From the NCBI GenBank assembly GCA_964506645.1, contig CAZDML010000085.1:1-9227 (forward strand): a DNA stretch of 9,227 nt, in the 5' to 3' direction. The stretch is from CAZDML01 sp964506645. GTDB lineage: Bacteria > Elusimicrobiota > Elusimicrobia > 2-01-FULL-59-12. A program made the translations under genes and the position numbers. The notes beneath the pieces are model-generated. The model was not told the DNA's origin and made no database searches. It saw nothing but the letters and a program-made list of their open reading frames with translations. Numbering within the stretch: the first letter of the stretch is position 1; each line of letters begins with the position of its first letter. Below are positions 1 to 6,186 of the stretch, piece after piece.

Positions 1-220
1 AAAGGGGTGTTTGAACCAGGTTTTTAGTGGAGACAGAGCTCGCCCACCAGCGATGCGGTGACACTTGGGCGGCGATGACCGTATTAAACCAATCGATGAA
101 GGCCACTTTAACCGCCAGTGCATTCTGGTCGAGCGCTCCACCGATATCCATCTCAGGCGTTTGCCTGAGGACCGCACAGGTCTTTTCCTTTTTGAGACTA
201 TCTCGGCCGATATAACACCA
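1..220 (-). CDS. Partial protein of unknown function, C-terminal side of assembly gap
   Basis: The minus strand is open without a stop for all 73 codons from 220 down to 1, and it runs off the window. The residues have a protein-like composition, with a stretch rich in Trp, Phe, Ile and Val (an FIDWFNTVIAAQ-type segment followed by HRWWASSVSTKN). It is most simply the continuation of the gene that starts at 314, interrupted by the N run. If the gap were truly 10 bases the two frames would not join, so either the gap length is nominal or the gene is broken. I do not recognise the family with confidence. The composition and setting fit a surface carbohydrate biosynthesis protein or glycosyltransferase, but that is inference from context. 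The competing plus-strand frames here cross the N run or lack an RBS and look like shadows. Confidence 0.55.
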
Positions 221-230
221 NNNNNNNNNN
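221..230. other. Scaffold gap (run of 10 N)
   Basis: Ten undetermined bases separate two assembled pieces. The length is probably a placeholder, because the minus-strand open frames on the two sides are out of register by one base if exactly 10 is taken literally. Gene order across this point is therefore supported by scaffolding only. Confidence 0.95.
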
Positions 231-314
231 AGGCAAGCGCTTTGAAAAACCACTGACATCGTCTGGCCGGAGGATATAAAACCGCGCCGCAGGAGTAGGC
301 GAGGGTATGCTCAT
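231..314 (-). CDS. N-terminus of an unidentified gene coupled to the HAD phosphatase, cut by the gap
   Basis: An ATG at 314-312 overlaps the TGA stop of the HAD phosphatase gene (313-311) in an ATGA arrangement. The same coupling is used at three other junctions in this locus. The frame stays open for 28 codons to the N run. After a Pro/Ala-rich start the peptide reads ARFYILRPDD and VSGFSKRLP, which resembles the first beta strand of a soluble cytoplasmic enzyme. It carries no signal peptide or membrane segment. It most likely continues into the open frame at 220-1. Function is unknown. The operon position argues for another glycan-biosynthesis enzyme. Confidence 0.5.
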
Positions 315-967
315 GTGAGTGAAAACCGTTTGACCCAGGTGTGGAGGGGTTTTAAAGAAGCCATCAAGGGGGTGTGTCGATCCCTAGGTGTAGAAGAGGA
401 ACGGCAAAAAACAAAAGGACATCCCACCTTGCGTGCAGCGTCGCGATCGGTCTGTGCGTCTCCAACGAAGAGCAACTCACGTGGGGTGAGACGAGCCTTT
501 TTCAAGAGTCCTCGCAGAAGTTCGTCTTTTTTGCGCGGAGACCCGTAGACACCGCGAAACCAAGCCGACATCTTCCTTCGTTTCACGATATGGCGCAATT
601 CCCCCTGTGGCGTGCCCGAGACAACATAGAGCCGGTAGCGTTGATGATTTTTTTTAAGAAATGTTTCCGCCCCAGGAACCCAGGATGCCCGAAGGATTTG
701 ATCAAAGACGATATCTTCAAACTGTCGAAGAAGACGCTGAAATTCCGCTCGAGACAGCGGACGCTTCAGCATGTGGTCGTAGATATAGCGAATTTTGATG
801 AGCCGGCTCACCCCGCCGTTCCGTAAGTGGTAGCGGACAATGGCTTTGCGCAGCGCTCGGGGTTCTTTCTGGAACAGCTGTTCAAAGGCGCGAGTTTTAA
901 TGTCGACGCTCTGCAGGATGACGCCGTCAAAATCAAAGGCGATGGCTTTAATGGGCGCGGACTTCAT
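311..967 (-). CDS. HAD-superfamily phosphatase (phosphoglycolate phosphatase-like)
   Basis: This is a cytoplasmic Mg-dependent phosphohydrolase of the haloacid dehalogenase superfamily. Numbering from the upstream in-frame GTG at 988, motif I is DFDGV with nucleophile Asp19 and acid/base Asp21. Motif II is VVSGTP (Ser124), the motif III lysine is in SPRKKDEL (Lys153/154), and motif IV is GDAQTD (Asp177, Asp181). A helical cap of about 80 residues between motifs I and II makes it a C1-cap enzyme like Gph or beta-phosphoglucomutase. I prefer the ATG at 967, eight codons inside, because homologues usually begin just before the IKAIAFDFDG strand and a GAG lies about 7 nt upstream, while the GTG has no visible RBS. 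It follows the radical SAM gene directly and overlaps the next gene by ATGA. Its substrate cannot be read from sequence. In this setting it may remove phosphate from a sugar-acid phosphate, as KdsC does in Kdo synthesis, although KdsC itself lacks this cap. Confidence 0.88.
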   Translation of the reverse strand: MKSAPIKAIAFDFDGVILQSVDIKTRAFEQLFQKEPRALRKAIVRYHLRNGGVSRLIKIRYIYDHMLKRPLSRAEFQRLLRQFEDIVFDQILRASWVPGAETFLKKNHQRYRLYVVSGTPQGELRHIVKRRKMSAWFRGVYGSPRKKDELLRGLLKKARLTPRELLFVGDAQTDRDAARKVGCPFVFCRSSSTPRDRHTPLMASLKPLHTWVKRFSLT

Positions 968-990
968 CGGGCGTCTCTTGTGCGCCACGT

Positions 991-2703
991 TTATTGAGGA
1001 ATATCTTCCGTGGCTTGCTTGGGTGTATTGTAGATGGCTGTCGAAAAACAGGCACGTTTGCTCGATTTAAAATCATGGTCAAAAAAGCGCTCGTAGTATT
1101 TCTTGGAAAGCTTTTCAAAAATGGCGTTGCCCTCGTCATCGAACTTCTCGGCCCGCTCAATGTCGGGCCACTCTTCTTTGGGGAATTTCACATAAAGACA
1201 GAAGGTGCGGACAAGCCCGAGGATCTGGTCGCGCGTGAGTTGCGGCATGTTCATGACCGATCCGCCAATGAGGCTTGCTGTGACAGTGTCTTCGGAGATG
1301 TACCCGCGTTCTAGTGCGAGCTGTCGCAGGGGGGTGCCGCGGTACGGCGTAAAGTAGAAACAGTTGACGCTGTCCGTCGCCAACTCACGGTTGAGTTCAA
1401 TCGTTTTAAACACAAGCTCGCGGGTTTCGTCCGGGAAGCCTATAATATTGTTGACGGTGATCGGAATAGAGGACTTATTCAGGATCTCAAACGTCTTGAG
1501 CAACTTCTCGTTAGAGAATCCCTTTCCAATGATTCGGCGGCGAAAATCGTCATCGCCATGTTCGAGTCCGATCGAAATGCGGTTGCAGTTCACTTCTTCG
1601 AGCTTGCGAATTCGATATTCCGTAATCGTTTCGACTCGTGTCTGCATCCAGAACGGAAGTTTAATCTTGCTGTACATGGCGATAAACTCATCAAATTCTT
1701 CATCATTCATGGCCAGGAACGTCTCTGCGTTAAAGTAAATGTATTCCGCGTTGTACTTGGAGATGTAGAGGTCAAATTCTTCTTTGACGCGGTTCCAATG
1801 CTTACGGCGGAAATAATAACTACCGGTCTTTTCTTTGTAAATATTGACCAAAGACGGGGCTTCACAGAATCGGCAGGTGTAGGGGCAGCCGCGATCGGTT
1901 TCGATGGGAACCATACGAAAGACTTTCCCCTGCATGGGACGGTAAAAACGTTCCTTTTCAAAAAGCGTCCAGTCGGAATGAGGGACGTCATCCATCTGAA
2001 CGGGGGGCCGCATGGGATTTTTGATGATCTTCCCATCTTTCTTGACCCAGAGGTTCTGAATGGTGCTGTAGTCTTCTTTGCGGTACATTTTCTGGCACAG
2101 TTCCACCAGGGCATGTTCCCCTTCTCCGACACAAATCATGTCGACCATCTTGTTTTGGATGGGATGATCGGGAGTTAATGTCGCCAGCACGCCCCCGACG
2201 ATGGTCGGGATATTCAGCTCGTCGACCCCTTCCAGGAGCTTCATGGCCTGAGGGAAGGTGTCCTCCACGCAGCTGACGGCAATCAAATGGGGTTTATAGG
2301 ATTCGACTTTTTTGCGGAAGGCACGGACAAAATCTTCTTCTTTGGCGCGGATGCCGAAATCGGCCAGGCTAAATTTGCGCACTTGCAGGTATTCCACACG
2401 CATTTCATCCAGACTGCGTTCGCTGGTCTTATAAAAGGTGGTATCAAAGAGGTCGACCTGAAATCCGTTCTGGCGCAGGCATGCGGTCAGAATACCGATG
2501 TTGGTCGGCAATAAATTGACGAACATGTAATTGGGATAGACCAGGAGAACGCGAAAATCTTTGGGGGTTGAGTCTTTGGGAATTGGCCCTGCTGTCATCT
2601 TGGCTTGGGCGCCAAAACCCGTCATACTGGTTTCCCGGCCAAAAAACGTGCCGCCCAGGGCGGTTTCTGAAGTCGATTTAGGTGCGTTGGAGGATGCGCT
2701 CAT
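991..2703 (-). CDS. B12-binding-domain radical SAM protein
   Basis: The 570-residue product has two domains in the class B order. An N-terminal cobalamin-binding Rossmann-like region spans about residues 50-215 (RVLLVYPNY, VDLFDTT, IVGG, ICVGEGE). A radical SAM TIM-barrel follows, with the cluster motif Cys273-xxx-Cys277-xx-Cys280 inside DRGCPYTCRFCEAP. Further barrel strands are visible at YFNAET, SIGLEHG and NNIIGFPDET. The usual DxHxxG lower-ligand motif is absent, so cobalamin, if bound, would be held without the typical His ligand. Members of this class methylate unactivated carbon or do other radical chemistry on diverse substrates, and the substrate here is unknown. Residues 1-50 are poorly ordered and lie outside the domains. 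With a promoter abutting the ATG at 2703, the true start may be Met27 (2625, weak GGGA upstream) or Met36. It lies between the epimerase and the HAD phosphatase and probably acts on the same glycan precursor or a lipid carrier. Confidence 0.9.
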   Translation of the reverse strand: MSASSNAPKSTSETALGGTFFGRETSMTGFGAQAKMTAGPIPKDSTPKDFRVLLVYPNYMFVNLLPTNIGILTACLRQNGFQVDLFDTTFYKTSERSLDEMRVEYLQVRKFSLADFGIRAKEEDFVRAFRKKVESYKPHLIAVSCVEDTFPQAMKLLEGVDELNIPTIVGGVLATLTPDHPIQNKMVDMICVGEGEHALVELCQKMYRKEDYSTIQNLWVKKDGKIIKNPMRPPVQMDDVPHSDWTLFEKERFYRPMQGKVFRMVPIETDRGCPYTCRFCEAPSLVNIYKEKTGSYYFRRKHWNRVKEEFDLYISKYNAEYIYFNAETFLAMNDEEFDEFIAMYSKIKLPFWMQTRVETITEYRIRKLEEVNCNRISIGLEHGDDDFRRRIIGKGFSNEKLLKTFEILNKSSIPITVNNIIGFPDETRELVFKTIELNRELATDSVNCFYFTPYRGTPLRQLALERGYISEDTVTASLIGGSVMNMPQLTRDQILGLVRTFCLYVKFPKEEWPDIERAEKFDDEGNAIFEKLSKKYYERFFDHDFKSSKRACFSTAIYNTPKQATEDIPQ

Positions 2704-2745
2704 TGTTCAAACTATAACAGTGATTTGTTTTGCTATCAAGCCTAT
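2704..2745 (-). promoter_or_regulatory. Extended -10 sigma70-type promoter for radical SAM sub-operon
   Basis: On the minus strand a -35 box TTGATA (2739-2734) is followed by a 17-bp spacer and the -10 box TATAGT (2716-2711). Each matches consensus at five of six positions. A TG one base before the -10 makes it an extended -10 element. The predicted initiation point, about 7 bp after the -10, falls next to the ATG at 2703. Transcripts would therefore be essentially leaderless for that start, or would use an internal start at 2625 or 2598. This is the only non-coding gap over 35 bp on the strand, and I see no terminator hairpin in it. The promoter probably supplements read-through from the upstream operon. 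Confidence 0.6.
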
Positions 2746-3636
2746 TTATCGATGTGTTTTCTTCTTTTTATTCATGTCTTTTCCCATCTCATGAATGATT
2801 TCTAAAAGACCCTGGCCCATGTCCTCATAACAGTTGGATACCAGCTTTTTCCCTATTTTAGGGATGTAGGAATAGGGAGTCTGCGTGTAATGGATCGCTC
2901 GGTCAATTTTAGCCAGCTGGATTTTGACCTTATTGTTCAGTATCTCCTTGATCATGGTCAGCATGTCTTTTGTTTTCATGCCGTGGTGACCGGTAATAAT
3001 GACGTGTTGGTTGGCGAACTCAGGGCTCAGGATATCCGCGCTAAGGCGAGCGGCATCGCGCACGTGTATGTATTCCCGGGTTTCTTCCCCCGTGCCATGA
3101 AACGTCAGTTTCTTGGTGGAGAGGGCCTGATTCACGTAGCGCCAGATGCTGTTGCGTTGATCGGAGCGGGGGCCGTAGAGGGTGCCAAAACGAAGAACCG
3201 TGTAGTTGAGGCCATAGCGTTCGTGAAATTCTTCAACAAAAAGCTCCCCCGCCTGCTTGCTGCAGCGGTAGAAGCCACCCAGCTGGCTGTAGACGTAAAT
3301 CGTGCTAGCGTAAACGACACGTTTGACACGTGCTTGAACGCAGGCGTCGAGAAGAATGGTTGTGGCGAGGATGTTTTGGCGCACCGCTTCCACGGGTTTG
3401 GAGGACGATTCGTTTAAATCGGCAAAGCCGGCAAAGTTATAAACGGCGTCCATCCCGCGCAGCGCTGTTTTGACGGCGCTCGCATTGAGCATGTCCCCAT
3501 GAATGAATTTCTGACCTTTGCGAAGGTACGCCGAAGGCCGCAGATCAAAAATCGTCACATGATGACCCGCCTCTGAGAGTGCATCAGCCACGTGACTTCC
3601 TAAGAATCCAGATCCGCCAAAAACAATGATTTTCAT
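2746..3636 (-). CDS. NAD-dependent epimerase/dehydratase (extended SDR)
   Basis: This is a 296-residue extended short-chain dehydrogenase of the nucleotide-sugar epimerase/dehydratase type, expected in the cytoplasm. Residues 7-13 give the GxxGxxG dinucleotide loop (GGSGFLG), and Asp31 at the end of beta 2 favours NAD over NADP. Asp48 lies in the HGDML adenine-binding turn. The active site is Ser111/Thr112 with Tyr123-xxx-Lys127. The RFGTLYGP and REYIHVRDAA segments are family hallmarks of the sugar-binding half. Length is slightly short of the usual 310-340, and the C-terminus ends in a Lys-rich tail (NKKKK). A strong RBS AAGGAG sits 6 nt before the ATG. It follows the hydroxyacid dehydrogenase gene by about 20 bp. 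Substrate may be an NDP-hexose, but in CMP-ulosonate clusters such enzymes can act on other sugars, so specificity is open. Confidence 0.92.
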   Translation of the reverse strand: MKIIVFGGSGFLGSHVADALSEAGHHVTIFDLRPSAYLRKGQKFIHGDMLNASAVKTALRGMDAVYNFAGFADLNESSSKPVEAVRQNILATTILLDACVQARVKRVVYASTIYVYSQLGGFYRCSKQAGELFVEEFHERYGLNYTVLRFGTLYGPRSDQRNSIWRYVNQALSTKKLTFHGTGEETREYIHVRDAARLSADILSPEFANQHVIITGHHGMKTKDMLTMIKEILNNKVKIQLAKIDRAIHYTQTPYSYIPKIGKKLVSNCYEDMGQGLLEIIHEMGKDMNKKKKTHR

Positions 3637-3642
3637 CGTGTT

Positions 3643-3648
3643 CTCCTT
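3643..3648 (-). promoter_or_regulatory. Strong ribosome binding site of the epimerase gene
   Basis: The minus strand reads AAGGAG six bases before the ATG at 3636. It fixes the start of the epimerase gene and sits in the short gap after the dehydrogenase stop. Confidence 0.75.
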
Positions 3649-3655
3649 CGCCTTT

Positions 3656-4603
3656 CTATGTGCGGGATAAGATCCCTGCTTTGTGTAGTCCCTGAATCAG
3701 ATTTTGAGCGGCTTCTGTTTCCATCGCGATACGGCAGGCACGCGCATACGAACCGATATGCGGCGTGAGAATGACCTGCGGAACATCTTTCAAGGGGCCG
3801 TTGTAAGGCTCTTGCTCAAAGACATCCAGTGCCGCGCCGGCCAAATGGTTGTCTTGGAGTGCTTTATGTAGTGCGGCTTCATCCACCAGGCCCCCACGGG
3901 AGGTGTTGATCAAAAAGCTGCCGGGTTTCATCGCGCGCAGGATTTTTTCATTGATGGCATGGTGGAGCGTGGCCGAGTAAGGCATATGCAGGCAGAGCAC
4001 ATCGGCGCCTCGGACGACCTCGTCTTGCGATTGAAGCGTCACTTGATGCTTTTGTGCCCAGGCGGTATCGGGCTGCACGTCAAAACCGATGACCGTGCCG
4101 CCCAAAAGGCGGACGAGCGAGGCCAGCTGTCTGCCAATGCGGCCCAGACCGAGAATGCCGACGGTAATTTCGGAAAGTTGGAGACCCATCTGCTTGTCCC
4201 ATTTCCCCTGATGAACGCCGAGGTTCATGGCGTGAACCTGCCGGATCAGGCTCAGAATAAGGCCGAGGGTCAGTTCGGCAACGGCCTGTGTGGGGCCTTG
4301 CGGGGTCGAGTGAATTTGTATCTGGGCTTTTTGCGCCGCTTCGAAATCGATTCCATCCATCCCTACGCCGCAGCGGCTAAGGACTTTGAGCGTGGAGAGT
4401 TTGGTGAGTGTGGCCGCGTCATACCGTTCTGTTCCGGCGATAATCCCGACACAGCTGGCAGCCAGGGCAAGGAGTTCATCGCTTTTGAGGGTTCGGCCAT
4501 GTGGATTGAGAACGACGTCAAGTCCTACCCGCTTAAGAAGTGTCAGCGGCGCAGGATCCTGGGTGCCAAAACTGCTGGTCGAAATGAGAATTTTAGGGTT
4601 CAT
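3656..4603 (-). CDS. D-2-hydroxyacid dehydrogenase (phosphoglycerate dehydrogenase-like)
   Basis: This 315-residue cytoplasmic NAD-dependent oxidoreductase interconverts a 2-hydroxy acid and a 2-keto acid. The nucleotide-binding loop is GLGRIGR (152-158), with Asp175 (GFD) as the NAD-selective acidic residue. The catalytic triad of the family is complete: Arg236 (NTSRGG), Glu265 (FEQEP) and His282 (TPHIGS). The CGVGMDGID segment (78-86) is typical of the PGDH branch. The protein ends soon after the catalytic domain and lacks the C-terminal ACT or intervening domains of many housekeeping SerA enzymes, so it need not be a serine-pathway enzyme. It overlaps the KdsB-like gene by ATGA, which suggests the two act on linked metabolites, perhaps making or removing the keto acid handled by the aldolase. 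The start is set by that overlap, with only a weak RBS. Family call is secure, substrate is not. Confidence 0.92.
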   Translation of the reverse strand: MNPKILISTSSFGTQDPAPLTLLKRVGLDVVLNPHGRTLKSDELLALAASCVGIIAGTERYDAATLTKLSTLKVLSRCGVGMDGIDFEAAQKAQIQIHSTPQGPTQAVAELTLGLILSLIRQVHAMNLGVHQGKWDKQMGLQLSEITVGILGLGRIGRQLASLVRLLGGTVIGFDVQPDTAWAQKHQVTLQSQDEVVRGADVLCLHMPYSATLHHAINEKILRAMKPGSFLINTSRGGLVDEAALHKALQDNHLAGAALDVFEQEPYNGPLKDVPQVILTPHIGSYARACRIAMETEAAQNLIQGLHKAGILSRT

Positions 4604-5400
4604 CCGTTGAATCCTAAGCGCGCCTTGGCTTCGTAGCGGCGACGAAGGGGGTCTCGTTTCATTGCCGAGGCCACGTAGCGCAGATCTCCAGGCGTATCAA
4701 CACTGAAGGTCTTTTGTTGCGTAAGAACCATTTTGACTTTGAGTCCGTGTTCCAGTACACGAAGCATCTCGATCGATTCAATTTTCTCCAGCGGCATGCT
4801 GCGCAGGCGCGAAAACTTCAACAAAAAATCCCGCCGGAACGGAATGATACAGACCTGTTTGTAGGTCGTAATCGCACCACTGTATTTCTTCGATGAAGGT
4901 ATGGCTTCACGAGAAAAGTAGAGCGCGTTGAAATCCTGGTCGACAGTGACTTTAACCTCGTTTGGGTCTTCCGGATGGTCGGAGGCCGGGAGTTCAGCCA
5001 TCAGATTGACGACCTGAACGCTTCGGTCCCGCGAGAACGGTCGGATCGACTCCTGAATCATGGAGGGAGTCAGCATGGGCTCGTCTCCTTGGATCATGAC
5101 GACAATGTGCGGGCGTTTTCCACGGTTTTTCTCAATTTTCAAAAGCGCCTCTTCCACGCGATCGGAGGCGCGTTCGTGGCGGTCCGACGTCATGATACAG
5201 GGCGCGCCGATGGATTGTGCATACCGCTCGATCTCCTTGTCACAGGTCGCCATATAGACCTCCTCCAAGGCGGCGCAGAGTTTGCTGCGGAAATAGACAT
5301 GCCCAATCATGGGGATTCCATGGATCGGGGCCAATGGTTTTCCCGGAAAACGGGAAGACGCCATGCGGGCCGGAATGATGCCGATAATACGGGGTTTCAT
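4600..5400 (-). CDS. KdsB-like CMP-ulosonate cytidylyltransferase (divergent)
   Basis: This protein of 266 residues has the fold of CMP-Kdo synthetase, which transfers CMP from CTP to the anomeric hydroxyl of a 3-deoxy-ulosonic acid. The CTP-binding signature IPARMASSRFPGKPL (10-24), the QGDEPM metal/nucleotide motif, EVKV, ALYFSREAIP, and the late MPLEKIE...MLRVLEHG and VDTPGDL segments all match KdsB in order. Two places expected to read the sugar differ. The SGT-D/E-R segment of KdsB is here RASDR, and the HLGIYGYR segment is replaced by KQVCIIPFR, losing the conserved His. A C-terminal extension of about 20 basic residues follows. I therefore call it a KdsB paralogue for a different ulosonic acid rather than kdsB. 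The gene begins one base-step after the aldolase stop (TAAATG), behind AAGGAGG, and overlaps the dehydrogenase gene. Confidence 0.88.
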   Translation of the reverse strand: MKPRIIGIIPARMASSRFPGKPLAPIHGIPMIGHVYFRSKLCAALEEVYMATCDKEIERYAQSIGAPCIMTSDRHERASDRVEEALLKIEKNRGKRPHIVVMIQGDEPMLTPSMIQESIRPFSRDRSVQVVNLMAELPASDHPEDPNEVKVTVDQDFNALYFSREAIPSSKKYSGAITTYKQVCIIPFRRDFLLKFSRLRSMPLEKIESIEMLRVLEHGLKVKMVLTQQKTFSVDTPGDLRYVASAMKRDPLRRRYEAKARLGFNG

Positions 5401-6165
5401 TTAGCGACGAGCCTCCTTCAGGAACTGGCGCGCACCCGAGGCCAGGAAAATGGTATCGAGGCTGAGTGCGATAAAACGATAGCCTTCGGATAAGCGCTGC
5501 CGGACATCGGCAAGGGAGGGTTGTACCACGTGGACTCCCGCACAGGTTTTGGCACGTCGGGCCGCGATATTCACCTGCTGGATCGCTTTTTTCATAGCCG
5601 GCGTGTAAAACGCGCCCGGTGTTCCGAGAGATCCTGAGAGATCGTACGGTCCGAGGACATAGCCATCGACTCCCGGGGTGCGGAGAATATCTTCTGCGCA
5701 GGAGACTGCATCGATATGTTCAATTTGGACCATGAGAATCAACTCTTTCTGAATCTGTTTGCGGTAGCCTTCGAAGTTCATTCCGTACCCCGAAGCACGT
5801 CCGAGACCGACTCCGCGAGTCCCTTGCGGCGGATAGGTGGCACAGCGCGCAATTTCGCGTGCCTCCTGCCGTGAATTCACTTGCGGCACAATGAGCCCTT
5901 TCGCGCCTGCATCGAGCACGCGTTTGATGAGGTCGGGATTGTGGCTGGTGACGCGCACAAACGGCACGATGCCCGCGTTGTCCATAAGCTGTATAAGGAC
6001 CTGCGCTTCGCCGATCGAGATGGCGCTGTGCTCGAGATCGATGACCAGCCATTCAAAACCGGCCTGGATCATAATTTCGGTCACTGCCGGATGCGATAAC
6101 GTAATCCAGCTCCCAAACGTGGGTTTACCGGATTTCATTTTCTTTTTCAGTTCAGATGTGTTCAT
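5401..6165 (-). CDS. HpcH/HpaI-family class II pyruvate aldolase
   Basis: This cytoplasmic, metal-dependent aldolase forms or cleaves a C-C bond between pyruvate and an aldehyde, giving a 4-hydroxy-2-keto acid. The 254-residue length is usual for the family. All catalytic markers known from E. coli HpaI are present at nearly the same numbers: base His46 (DLEH), Arg71 (VRV), Gln147 and metal ligand Glu149 (VQIE), and metal ligand Asp175 in GPYDLS. The conserved RGVGLGRA segment near residue 117 is also there. A strong AAGGAG lies 6 nt upstream of the ATG. The gene is flanked by a methyltransferase and the KdsB-like gene. This setting argues against aromatic catabolism and for synthesis of a 3-deoxy-2-ulosonic acid from pyruvate and a sugar aldehyde, the step KdsA does with PEP in the Kdo pathway. 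That role is inference, while family membership is firm. Confidence 0.92.
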   Translation of the reverse strand: MNTSELKKKMKSGKPTFGSWITLSHPAVTEIMIQAGFEWLVIDLEHSAISIGEAQVLIQLMDNAGIVPFVRVTSHNPDLIKRVLDAGAKGLIVPQVNSRQEAREIARCATYPPQGTRGVGLGRASGYGMNFEGYRKQIQKELILMVQIEHIDAVSCAEDILRTPGVDGYVLGPYDLSGSLGTPGAFYTPAMKKAIQQVNIAARRAKTCAGVHVVQPSLADVRQRLSEGYRFIALSLDTIFLASGARQFLKEARR

Positions 6166-6171
6166 CGCTCT

Positions 6172-6177
6172 CTCCTT
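6172..6177 (-). promoter_or_regulatory. Strong ribosome binding site of the aldolase gene
   Basis: The minus strand reads AAGGAG six bases before the ATG at 6165, in the 21-bp gap after the methyltransferase stop. It supports this start and independent translation initiation at the aldolase gene. Confidence 0.75.
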
Positions 6178-6186
6178 CGATGCTTC

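Noticed and set aside
27..256. Two overlapping plus-strand frames at the left end
   Set aside because: One crosses the N run, neither has a good RBS, and the opposite strand is open throughout and fits the operon.
968..988. Upstream GTG start for the HAD phosphatase
   Set aside because: It has no visible Shine-Dalgarno and adds only a basic leader before the first strand. The ATG at 967 is better placed, though this is not certain.
1558..2178. 206-codon plus-strand open frame
   Set aside because: It lies wholly antisense to the radical SAM gene, whose Cys motif and domain order are unmistakable. It has no RBS or recognisable motif.
3656..4603. Calling the dehydrogenase serA of serine synthesis
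   Set aside because: It lacks a C-terminal regulatory domain and is translationally coupled to a CMP-ulosonate gene. Family membership alone does not show phosphoglycerate as substrate.
3959..4636. 225-codon plus-strand open frame
   Set aside because: It is antisense to the dehydrogenase gene with its complete catalytic triad. It is the usual shadow frame of a codon-biased gene.
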